A DNA stretch of 64,000 nucleotides, from contig OX438748.1 of the NCBI GenBank assembly GCA_949316235.1, positions 5,707,001-5,771,000 of the forward strand, written 5' to 3'. The notes below the pieces were generated by a model, which saw only the letters and a list, made by a program, of their open reading frames with translations, had not been told where the DNA came from and searched no databases. This document shows, one piece after another, positions 13,510-25,700 of the stretch (positions are counted from its first letter, which is position 1; each line of letters begins with the position of its first letter). This DNA comes from Oegoconia quadripuncta (taxonomy: Eukaryota; Arthropoda; Insecta; Lepidoptera; Autostichidae). The position numbers and the translations under genes are program-made.

Positions 13510-13684
13510 CAATGCAGGCAATATACGGGTATTAGTGTCGATTCGGATGTACACCAACTAAACTAAAACTAGTTTTGGAGTGGTGGCGTCGCATCGTACT
13601 GTTCCAGGGAGAACGAGACAGTACTACTCTAAAACTGGTTTTAGTTTAGTTGTTGTACATCCGAATCGACACCTATGCCTGCAT
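13510..13684. repeat. Long hairpin element (foldback MITE)
   Basis: The left arm 'tgtcgattcggatgtac', then 'aactaaactaaaact', is mirrored on the right by 'gttttagtttagttg', then 'gtacatccgaatcgaca'. The outermost aatgcaggca/tgcctgcatt also pair, with about 15 extra bases in the left arm. The arms are some 60 bases each around a GC-richer loop that contains a further gtactgt/acagtac pair. Confidence 0.65.
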
Positions 13685-13689
13685 TATAG

Positions 13690-15160
13690 ATAACGAACAC
13701 GGGTTCGCCAAACATTGCCTGGGCATTCAATAAATTAACTAATAAATTATTAAAACCCCTACGACATATACCTACATGTTTTTCTTTGTTATGGAGGCAT
13801 CTCGTAACGTTTTAGGAAATATATATGTTGTACATATATTTATTACGAGCTAAGGCACCCACGTCATTATCTTGATAAATTGATTATAGGTTAAAAGTCA
13901 AATGTAACTGAGATTACATTTTGAGTTTTACTTTGACAAAAACGGCTTTCAAGTAAATCCAATTCCGCTATTTATTGTTACTTCAATTTATGAAATAAAA
14001 AGCGTTGATTCTTCACTTGACGAGTAAACAATACTTAGCCTTTCCAATTTCATTATATTTTTGTTATTTCTAGTTCACTCTATTCTAGTGCCTTTTCTTC
14101 TGTGTGTAAACTCACCGGTGACCTTACGGTATAATACACACTTTAGGGTTATGCTACCTAGTTTGAAAAGAATTCTAGCCTATTTTACATTACCTGTATT
14201 ATCGTACGTAAATACATACATTATAGTTACTGGATGTATGATGAATTGATGATCATTTAACATTACAATCTAGATGCACAATGCTTAGGTACGCCATTGA
14301 AAAAATCTGTTATCAACATAAAGATAAATTAGATAAAGTTATCCATTCTGAATACGGTGTTGGGCGGTAAGCGCAATCGCGTTGTATGACGTATTAACCC
14401 CCCCCGTTTCCAGTACGGAGAAGACTTAATTTAAGTAAAGGAAGTTGTACCTTAATTTTTTCTAAGTATTAAAAGTAACCCTCAATAATCTAATCAATCG
14501 ATAAGTAATATAAAAGAAATACGCAATATTACATTGTTGTACAAAATAGGACCTGCGCGAAACTAAATAAATTACAATAATATATAGTCTTTCTGAATAT
14601 TTCTATGTATAACAGCGCGCCATACCATACTTATATATAAGTACCTAACCTACAAAAAACGGCCATCAAAAGTTATTCACCGTCATATAAACTGTTTCTC
14701 TACCACTATATAGAATTCAATATTTACGCTGATGTAACAGCTATAATTAATAAAATGAGTGTACGAACGCTATTACACCGAAGTTATACATTTAGATATG
14801 TAGAGAGTAAAAGACATTCGAACGGGACACCTACGGGTTATATCTCGTCTATATACGCTCCCGCTCTACAATATTGTTACAAGTAACATTACCTAATAAA
14901 TATCAATTTATTATACGGTGTTACGTAAATATTTTTACTATGTTACATACCTAAATATTGGGATTTGGGACATGACTAACGGTATTTGTGTACGTAGGTA
15001 GGTACTGTGCGTTTTGAACAAACTTTATAGTTTAAAAACAGTATTTTACAAAGTAGAATGATTGGGAAACGATGGAGAACAGGATTCCAGTATGATTCAC
15101 ACAGAAGTTACAGGAATTAATGAGTATTTGTTGTTCTAGGATCAGGGGATCACCGAGCAA
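13690..15160. other. Gene-free AT-rich stretch
   Basis: No exon, RNA gene or clear mobile element is recognised. A C-homopolymer run sits at about 14399-14406. Confidence 0.5.
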
Positions 15161-15167
15161 TTATACA

Positions 15168-15780
15168 GGGTGGAAACGATAAGTGACCCGACACGATTAT
15201 TCCTAAACTATACAATCTGTATTAATAAAAGTCAATTTCATGACTCAGTGACCCAGAGATCATCGCATAGCCCAACTGCATGGACCGATCTTGATGAGAT
15301 TTGACATTCTCATTCCTTAGGTTAGATAGAAGGGATTTTTGAATTTACACTCCTCTCAATATGGTGGAAGAAATATTTCATAAAAGTCAATATCGACAAA
15401 GTTTTTAGAAAAAAATTAATTTGTATATTTGTAACTCCAATATGGAAATAAACAATGAAATCTTTAAAATAGGGTATTTGATGACGAGATATCTATTAAG
15501 AAACTAGATGGCGCTAGTAGTACTTATTAAAAAAAAAAACACTACTATAAGTTGTTTCCTGTTGCTGTTGTTACTGTGATAAAATTAGATTTTATTTAGG
15601 CATCCACATGTACGAAGTCGCGGGAGGAAATATAGTATATAATAAGTAATTGTATGGACGTAGAAAAAAAATCTAAATTTATTAAGCTAGTGCTGCATTT
15701 TAATTTTCAGTAAAAAGTTTTATAATATGTTGTATAGTTTAGGCATAATTAAGTGAACTCACTTCTTATCGTTTCCACCC
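15168..15780. mobile_element. Non-autonomous DNA transposon with GGGTGGAAACGATAAG ends
   Basis: The left end at 15168 reads gggtggaaacgataagtga. The right end at 15759-15780 is its reverse complement, with two extra bases before the gtga. Including the flanks, both ends start TAC(A)GGGTGG. The 613-bp interior encodes nothing recognisable. The structure fits a MITE or internally deleted cut-and-paste transposon; the superfamily was not decided. Confidence 0.6.
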
Positions 15781-15870
15781 GTAATCACGGACGCGTTTCT
15801 ATATAAAAAAATCATATGAGACCGGTCAAGCGAGTCGTTTTAGTCAAGCAAGCAAAGAATTGGTAATTTA

Positions 15871-15893
15871 ATTATATATATATATATATATAT
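15871..15893. repeat. (TA)n microsatellite
   Basis: A run of alternating T and A sits in otherwise AT-rich, non-coding sequence. Confidence 0.8.
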
Positions 15894-16000
15894 AAAAAAT
15901 AATACAACAAAAATAAAGAAATGCATCCGTGACTTTTCCCTTAACCTACAAAATTTTTCCAAGGTTAAATATTTAAGGTAAAAGTATATGCTCGACTTGG

Positions 16001-16022
16001 TGGGGGCACGGCCGTGCCCCCA
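16001..16022. repeat. Perfect 22-bp GC-rich palindrome
   Basis: The sequence tgggggcacggccgtgcccc, followed by ca, reads the same on both strands across 16001-16022. It stands out in an AT-rich surround, about 300 bp beyond the synaptotagmin poly(A) signal. Confidence 0.75.
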
Positions 16023-16299
16023 GATTAAATTAACGATTAATATTATAAAGAAATATGTCACAATTTCCTAGGTGTTGAAAAAGTGACTTAATTTCACTAT
16101 CTAAGATACTGTACATTACTATAAATTATTCCCCTTATTATTGAACCTTTTTGGGTCAACAAGACGGACTTTGATTCGTCTGTGGTATATACTAATCGCG
16201 AAGAGTGCAAGAATAATAAGTGAATCAGCGGATATGATCAAACAGGTTTAAACAACTCGCACATTGTATAAACTGCATTATGGAAATACAAATAAATCC

Positions 16300-16305
16300 T
16301 TTATT
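16300..16305 (-). promoter_or_regulatory. Candidate poly(A) signal of the synaptotagmin gene
   Basis: Minus-strand AATAAA lies about 290 bases downstream of the stop codon at 16596-16598. It is the first good candidate I see and implies a 3' UTR of roughly 0.3 kb. Confidence 0.5.
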
Positions 16306-16595
16306 TTGGAGTGGTTACATTTCATAAAGCCATCTAAATTTTCGTTTTGAAAAGTGACATTATATTCTCCAACTCGCCTGATAAATCCTGTCAAGAAAAT
16401 GTTCTGCAATGTCCAACTACGGATTAAGTATGAATAATCAACGTAGCGCTCTCAGGTTCGAAACCAAAGTCCGTCTTATCAGATTAGAATTACCAAACCA
16501 AAATAGAATTGTTGTGAAACCAAAGTGGTGCTGTAACCAAGGTTGGTGTTTGGTTGTTAGCGAGGACGTGCGCTGCGCCAGCGAGGGACGTGGGT

Positions 16596-16712
16596 TCATT
16601 CCTTGAGCTTATGCCAGTCCGCGATCTGACGGCGCGGGGCCGCCTGCACCTCGCGCCAGTGGTGACGCGCGCTGCCCGTGCCCTCCGCACCCAGCTCCAA
16701 CCGGCCGATCAC
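16596..16712 (-). CDS. Sytalpha: Synaptotagmin terminal exon
   Basis: The acceptor is aatacag and the stop TGA is at 16596-16598. It encodes [20 protein letters not shown], then [18 protein letters not shown]. The W-H-x-L motif near the end is conserved across synaptotagmins and needed for docking. It is too short to be obvious as an open frame. Confidence 0.9.
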   Translation of the reverse strand: MIGRLELGAEGTGSARHHWREVQAAPRRQIADWHKLKE

Positions 16713-19700
16713 CTGTATTTCGAAGGGCAACCGTGGGCTTGGTATAAGGTATCTAAGTTCATCTCATCTCTCAGTCAAGGTGTATCACTACTACAGCAAT
16801 ACTACTTTGGTAATGTGAAATTTGACAACCTTAGATTCGTCAAAGTCAAAGTCAAAGTACATTTATTGTCAGTACGTCTGACGGGTCTTCACGCTGTAAG
16901 CATTATGTAATTGTTACGCTGTGCCCATAACTATAAATTAATTACCCCTGAGCGACTATGATTATTTTAGAAACTTAGAAAGAACGAAACATTGAGAGAC
17001 GGCTGAACCAAATTCCATCAAACATGGCTAAGAACCATCTCAACTCAGTCTCAAAGAAATAACACCGTTTTCAAATTAGTTCAGACCTTTTAGAGGAACA
17101 GACAGACAGACATAGGCATCAAATTTATAACATCATTTAAATCAATTAAAATACCTTTATTGTGCACCCTTCTTTGCAACAGAGGTTAAAAAAGGATATA
17201 ATTGATCGTTTAGTCAATTCGATTAGGCAACTAACCAATTAATCACTACACGTCAGAAATAATTGAGTTCCTGTTCAGACCATTATATCCTGTGATTTAG
17301 AATCAATCCTTTCTCAGAATAACGAATCTCTAAAATGTGGTTAGTTTATTATCATTGGAATTTGAATACAAATGTAATATGTCAGGTTTTATTTTATTAT
17401 AGCATAATTGTATTTTAAATGACAGCCTTGTTCATAGGAAGTCGACGACATCGACCATCATCGGTCAAATTCAAAGAGGACAGAAGCTTGTCCTGTTACA
17501 CTGACATCTAAAAAATTTGCACTTTGAAAGTCAGTACCCTCACTGGCCGTCTTATTATTCACACCGGTAAGATTGTATATCCTGGCAAAGTCAAAGAGGC
17601 CTATAAAATCTAGTTACCTCATTCTTGGTGACCCTATCCCAGTCCAGCACTAGCAGTTCAAGGGAGACGTGGTCGAGGGTCGCGTTTGGAGCGGCAGGTA
17701 CTTCAAATACGAATGACTCGTTGAAGATCGGATTCAGAGTGCGCTTCTTGACATGCGTCTTCTTCTTTGCGATGCGCTGCCCATTGTACAGCAAATACAT
17801 TTTGACATATCTGGAAATTAATGGTTTCATTCAGTGGTTTCGTGTGGCAAAGAAGAGACACACACAGGTCAATACGTATTATTTACGTAATATATATAGC
17901 TGTATGGTTTTGTTGATGTAGAGGTATTTAAAAATCTGTAATGTGGCAATTAAAATGGAATGTAATGTACTTCACAAACATTTCTAATAAATAAAATGCA
18001 TTAGCAGAAGTTATTATAAAAGGATGTAAGTTTAGTACAATGGTTGTACATATGTAGATATAAGACCACTAATTTGCCCCAAATTAAGCTCTCCAAAGGA
18101 TTGTAATTTTTTGTTACATACATATGTTACTGACCGTTGTTGGCTGTTCAATTGAACTATTATATAATTACGTACTCGTCCATCGTATCTAATATTGAGA
18201 CACAACGCAAAAATTATATTGGTCTTTACCTATGAAATTGCCGTTTTGTATGAAAAAATTTAAACGAGTTTTTTCCATGTATTTTTTATTTGTATTAATT
18301 GAAGTAATCACCCATGCAATCAATGCATCTTTGCCAACGCAGTGGCAGTTTATTGAAGCCCTTCTTAAAGAAATCAGCTGGACGGGAGGCAACAAATTCT
18401 TCAAAGGCATTTTGTATTGCCTCTCGGGTATTGAATTTTTTTCCTGCCAAGAAGTTATCCAAATTCTGGAAAAAGTAGTAAGGCGTAAGGTCTGGTGAGT
18501 AGGGCGGATGACGGAGAGCTTCCAACCCCAGTTCTTGCAACTTGGAGACCGTCTGCTGTGCAGTATGAGGTCGCGCCTTGTCGTGCAGGAGCAGCGGAGA
18601 GGAGCGATTGACCAATGCTGGTTGGAGATGTGCTAGCTTCTCCATCATTGTGTTCAGTTCTTCACAGTACACATCTACAGTAATGCTCATCCCGTTTGGT
18701 AAGAAGCTGTGATGAATCACACCGGCGGTAGACCACCAAACAGTGACCATCACTTTTCTAGGGGTAAGTTTTCGTTTAGGGCATTGTTTAGGTGCTGAAC
18801 CAGGATCCAACCAACTTGCTGAGCGCTTGCGGTTATCAAACAGAAACCATTTTTCATCGCAGGTAACAATGCGCTTCAAAATTCCTTCATTTGTGTGTCT
18901 GTTGAGCAGTGCAAGGCACGTCTTGACGCAAGGTAAGGCAAGGTATTTCGCGCTGGCGATCATTGAGTTCGTGGGGCACCCATTTGTCAAGCTTTTTTAC
19001 CTTGCCAATTTGATGCAAATGGACCAATATTGTTTTGACGCTAACGTCGAAAGCTGCTGCTAATTCAGCCGTAGATTATCATCAGCTTCCACAATCGCCT
19101 TTAATTCGTCATTGCCGACCAAAGTCTTCGGACGACCGCGAGGTTCATTTTTCAGGTCGAAATTCCCAGAACGGAAGCGAGCAAACCAATAACAGGTGGT
19201 GCGTTGGTTTGTAGTGTTAGCTCCGTAAACGTCGTTGATGTTGCGTGCCGCTTGTGCCGCGTTGCTGCCACGACGGTACTCATATTCCATAATTACTCGA
19301 ATTTTTAACGTATCCATGATGACGAAAAAGATTGAAATGCGATGAAAATGTAACACTTATCAATAAACAAATGGCTACTTTTGGAAAAAGAATTCCACGT
19401 TTTTAAAATAAAATTAATTTGAAATTAGAATTCTTAGCCAAACAAAAATTATTTTGATTTGAAATGGCCAGTACTGCAGAACGGCAATTTCATAGGTAAA
19501 GGCCTATTATAATAACACCGAAAACTCGTTAAAATAAACCACAACAACCCTTTGTAATAAAAACATTACCCTCATTCCTTGGGCAGTCGGGTAAAAATTA
19601 GTTAGTTCCGAATTAGTGACATACCCGGTTGCGTTTGACAGTGGGTCTATCTACAGGTAGATAACTAAAGAAACAGACTGGGATTTCATACTATTGTTTA

Positions 19701-22700
19701 AGCTACTGCTAACCAAAAATCGTTTAAAATATTCTAGATTTGTCTTTAAAATTTCGAGGGAATTAACCTAAAATTCCGACGCCCCTGTCTCTTTATGTAA
19801 AGGAATCTGCAATCTAATACTTACGGATCAGCAAGTCCAGTGACGTCCATCTTGGGCAGGTTGCGTGCTTTAAGCAGTACTACAGTGAGCCGGGCTGCGG
19901 CTGGCTGCCAGCAGAGAGACACCAGAACTTCACCGCGCCCTACGCTGCGCATCTGGAATGTCGTCAATATTGGCTTAATATGTAAGTAATCTAACGAGGT
20001 TGTAGAAGATGAAAATGTATCAATGTTTATGAAAAGGGTAGCATCCTTTAACATCTTTCTTTCTTTCCGACAAACGATTCTTCTTTACCATTGACGAGGC
20101 AGAGAGACAAGTTACAAACAGCACCATCCTTATGCATTAGTGTGTCTTTCTTTTCATAATCTGAGATTATTTTAAATAGGTTAAAATTTACATACATACA
20201 AGAAGTGATAAATAAAATATTATACTTAAATACAATATGACAACTTTGTCCATTCAGAATCCTTCAGACTTATTTGGAATAAACCATAAAGTGTAAATAA
20301 AGTTTCTTGATTAAGTTGCCCCGATCATCCTCGCTATGGTGGAGAATACCTTGAGGCTCCTAGGCTGAATCTCTCGGCAAAGCGCCATTGCCTCGCCGCT
20401 CTGCAGTTGCAGGTTGGACAGCGGAGCTACCACCTCGCCGATTATCTCGTCACGGGAGTATCTAAACAAAAAGATAGGGGTTATAGATGCGTTGTCACCT
20501 TCAGGATTCAGGAGTAATGTCTTATACGCCGGTATTTTCACTGGCTCTTAGGCGCGTATTAATAAACCAATTTCAATACAAGTCTTGAGGCTGTATCACC
20601 CGAGATGCGTCTTAAGAATTGACGCTATCTTAAGCTCCGTGCTAATTAACCAATCTTGAGGTCTACTCAGCTGAGATCACTTCTCAAGTATTTGCCTTGC
20701 AGCGAATGAATGATAGTCTTGAGTTTCGTTCATTAATACGTGAATCTCGGCGCACCTCTCAAGTGAGTACTGCTTGAGTATGCACGTGCTTTTCAGATCT
20801 CAAGTTAAATTTATTAATCAGCACGTTTACTTGAGACTGGTCACAAGACTGTTCTCAATCTTGAGAATGGTTTATTAATACGGGCCTTATTCTTCATACT
20901 GGAATGTAACACGGAAGCATTAATGCTTGGCAGCAAAATGTTACCCAGCCAGCCTCCTGGCAAAGTCCTGCCACTTGGACTTTTCAATTGGGTTCTAGTC
21001 CTTTGGCTTCTGTCCAGTGTCCATACCTGTCGAAACTGAGTACAACGAAGTGCAGTGTGATGGCAGTCAGCTGATGGGGAGCGAGGCCGTAGAAGGTGAA
21101 GTCCTCATCGTACACGGGGCAACGGGTCTTGCGCACCACTCTGTAATACATGATAAAGTTGCTTTACAATTGATTTTGTGGTTTCATTTAGTCATTTTAC
21201 CTTGATTTCGCAACATTACAATTAAGTTCATAAAATAAATAAATAATAAAATAAATATTCAGTGTGTTTATTGCAGCAATACTTTGGACCAATCATCTAG
21301 TCCAAACTATATCAATAAATTTATATAAACATACACGACCCGGGATTAAAGGTTCGTATTCATTACACAAACATTTACCCGTCGCGGGATTCGAAACCGG
21401 AACCGTTGGTTCCGCTGACAGACTCACTATCCACTACACCAACTGGACGTCAATAGTAAGTTCTTCATACTATAGAAATACTTTTTGAATAAATTTATAC
21501 TAATACAAATACTCAGCAGTGGATTGAATGATATGAGTGCACTACAGTGTTGCTACGATTTCGCCAGCCGCAGTGCAATCTCCCAAATATTTTATTTACT
21601 ATGGTAAATACAGTGGCAGAAGTGTTCTCAACAAAACGCATTTGTTACTACGGTGCCTTAATTCGATTTCTCACATACTGCTCATTGCTTTAAATCTCAA
21701 ATACCTACATATCTCTAGAATCACGACAAAAGTTATTTATGAATCAACATTTTAATTGCTGCTCTTACCTGGTCTTGACCTTGTGCTGTTTATCCGGCAA
21801 GAGCTGCAGTTTCACATAAGGATCTGGGCCGGCGGGCTCCCGACCTGGAAGACCCTGACAGGAGACCACCGACACCACCAGAGCACTCTTCTCGTTCTCA
21901 TATCTGTTGATAAAACGAAAACATTTCGTAGCGTTATTTCTTAGTCAGTGTTAAAGTCCTCGTTGTACAGTCGCAATCACTATCGAAAACGAATAGCAGA
22001 GTTAAGCAACATTTAACGCAATGGTTGGTCACTCATTGTGGGGACACATGTACTTGTGTATTAGAATTTACAAGTACTGTATAGATACAGTGTGACGTCT
22101 GGTGCACGGTGCATAACTCTAGATTATGCGCCGGAGCTCAGACAGTTGTTTCCCACGTCGCGCCCTCTGCACTCGCCCTGTGTTCCCGAATGTAATATCG
22201 GTGATTAAGTAATAGAGTTTATTAACTTGGACTATATCTTTTATTTGGGTATCCTGTAGCCATCCAATAGTGAATATAGTCAACGTACACACCATAATAC
22301 TCATCATACAGAGTATTATGGTGTTCATCATACAGAGTAAACTCATCATACAGAGTTTTGTTTCGACTTAACTTTACTACCGCGTTCACGTTTACGTGAC
22401 GATTTGTATGAAGAAATGTGCAGCCCTTCTAGCGGATAGTTTTCAAAACGATTTTCTTCATAGATACTTTTTGCGTAAACGAGAACGCGATGGCAAAGTT
22501 AAAAACGAGACAAAGCTCGCACTTCGCACACAGTGATTCGGACAGTACGGTAAACAGCCGACCGATATTTTCAATAGCAGGTAATCTAAGCCTAGTCATA
22601 ATGGTTTCCTTTGTATGGGTTATCGAAAATTTTTTGATCTAATTCGACTATGGTTCCTTGGGGAAAATTGATAGTAATCAAGAAAAAAATCACCAGTTAA

Positions 22701-25700
22701 TGGGAATTACACGAATTAAAATTCACTATATTATATTTATAAATTTTCCTAAAAATATTCCTTAAAAAATTTGAATGTTTGTTTGTGTATTTGTTTGTTT
22801 GTTGCTCAATCACGGCGAAACGGATGAACGGATTTGGATGAAATTTGGTATATACGTAGAACATACTTTGAATTAAAACATAGAATATATTTTGTGCCGA
22901 TAAAGTGATTACTTCCCGTGGAATAACAAATTTCCGCGATAAAGTTAATCCACGCATGTAAAGCCGCGAGTGGAAAGCTACCTTAGAATATATCGATCCT
23001 GATCCGATGTCTTATCGTTTTACTCCATGTTACTGCTTATGGGCAATCCAACCATTCGGCGCCCGACATTGAAGGCCTACTTGTGTATTCTCCAATAACG
23101 GCAGTCGATACAACCCTTTATTGCTGCAGAACACGACGTGTGGGGGCACCCCACCGCTCTGCCGACGGGTCCGGATCGCTGATACTTATAAGTATTGGTT
23201 TATATGTCACGAGCCCTCGTTGCAATAAAATAAACGTCTACATTTTCATGATGATTCATTCATTAAATATAATAAATAATTTGTTTACTTTCTCTCAAAA
23301 TTTGTTACGATTTTTGTGTACATAGGTGGGTAGGTATTATTACATTAGAATAAGTATATAATAAAGTTTATTCGACGAAGCCTCATTCATTATACATAAT
23401 ATTTTTTTTTTTTGCAATAAATTAAGTGGACCTAATATAGCTAGACCGAAACTGTATCATAGCGATCAGCGTTCTTCAGATTTCAGTGGTAGGCTATGAG
23501 CAGACGCGTAAAAGAATACAACTTATTGTTAGATAATAAATGGGAGACCCTGTCTTTGGGGGGTTGGTGTAGACGACCGGTTGGTGTAGTGGATAGTGAG
23601 TCTGTCAGCGACACCACCGGTTACGGGTTCGAATCCCGCGACGGTTAAATGTTTGTGTGATGAATTTATACCCGAGGCATGGATGTTTATAAATATTTAA
23701 GTATATCATAGTACAAGCTTTGCTTAGTTTGGACTAGATGATTTTTTTATTTTATGATTTACTAGATTCGCGTTTGACCACAATCTCACCTGATGGAAAG
23801 TGACGATGTGGTCGGAGATGAAGCACGCGATCTCAGTAAATGCCTATTCACTCTGCTCTTGAAGATTGGTGTAAGTGTCGGAAATATTTATTTAGTAATT
23901 TTATTTGGAACAGCTGGAACCCATCCTCATTATGATGGTGCGCGACAGCAGCAAAGGTCATTTACCTTATGGTGCGAATCGACCCATTCAAAATTTGCAG
24001 GTGGCGATTCACACCACCGGTGCGAAAGGGGCTCTTCAAAAATTGAATGGGTCGTTTCGCACCGCGGTGCGAACCGTTTGTGGTGTGAATCGCCACCCGA
24101 CCCGATAACAACGGGGTTACAATAGGTAAGTAAGAACTAAGTATACCTACCTATTGTAAATTTAGTAAATTAGTTAGTGCAACAAAGAAATGGGTAAGAA
24201 AGTACATGAATGCAAGTATTAGGTCTTTACCTATGAAATTCAAGATTTTTTCTTCATTAATCATGTACCAACTTCTACGATTCTAACTACTATTTCCAAA
24301 TTTGTTTTTTATTTGGAAAATTGAATATATTTTCAAGGTTTCACATGAAGTATTTCTTAATATCTGGGCTATATCACACAATAAAAAAACTTGAACACAG
24401 CTCCATTCATGTGCTTCCCATATTATTTCTTAGATTCGCTGAAACTTTTATAAAAAGGTTACTTTTAAAAATTAACACAGCCTATACTTAACTTAATGTT
24501 ATCCGATAATACACACAAAGTTTAGCTAAATTTGGATTTGCCGTTCCCAAAAAGATTTTAAAAACGTTTGTATGGAGAATACAGTTTTAATGAAATTCTT
24601 CATACAAAACGCCAATTTCATAGGTAAGGACCTAATATATAATATATGAGTGTGTGGGTATATTTGGTACCTGCTATGCCCTCATTAAATCTTTGTAAAT
24701 TCGGAGAACACAGAGAATGAACATGAAGTATTCTTCTATGTTAATACTATCTTTAATTGTTAGTATTTTTGGTTAGGTTAGGTATAGTTGTTAGCAGTTT
24801 GACGACGTGTTTGGTGTAGTGGTTAGCAACTCTGACCGCTATCCCAAAAGGTTGCGGGTTCGAATCTCGCTAGTGGCATATGTTTGTGTGATGAATACGG
24901 ACATGTGTACCCGAGTTATGGATGTTTTCATTTATAATAAGTATTTATTTAAAAAAAAATGTATATCAACCATCTGGTATCCACAACACAAGCCTATAGT
25001 TGCTAACTGTGGAACTAGATTGCGCTCTAAGGATATTTTATTTTTATTTATTTATAATAGATACTATTTTTAATGTTTAAAATTGTTAGTATTCTCGTAT
25101 ATAATCGCACTGAGCAGGTATTTAACCAATAACTCTATATTTGGCGCTCACCTTTATAGAGATACCTTTTAGTTCCTCCTATGCATAATAAGTATTTTTC
25201 TTCTTACCGAATTCTTGGCATTTGGCCATAAAGGAAAGTTAGATAGGACCTCCTGAATGTTAGAAGATTTATGTTTTTTATTAGTACTTATAGCGCAAAC
25301 GTTTTACCGTCTCTATAAAAATCATAGAATTGTAGGTACCAACTGTCAATCAAATTTGAAGGTTAAATCCAAATGGAGTTTATCATTGACTTGGTTTTTT
25401 TAATAGAATCCCTTGGGCATCAATGAACACTTGTTCGAGATCCTTTCTCGTGGGATTTATAACTATCTAACTTGAATGTTAAGGATCCGTGTATTAGTAC
25501 TGAAATACTATAAGATTGATCTAGTGTATAGCGCGTACAGCAAACTATGATACAATCTTTACGTGGAGGAGTAGGCTCTTTGGTGTAAGAAATGCAATGG
25601 CATTGCAGAAATGTACCAAGGTGCAGTTAATGGTGTTCATACACTTATTTAACTGACAGTTCTTAGAAACAAAATATCAGGTATAAATATTTTTAAGAAC

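Noticed and set aside
23575..23650. Possible tRNA genes with clear B boxes (also 24805, 31380-31455, 7960)
   Set aside because: The same heads are followed by shared SINE bodies, and acceptor stems do not close as in real tRNAs. They are SINE heads.
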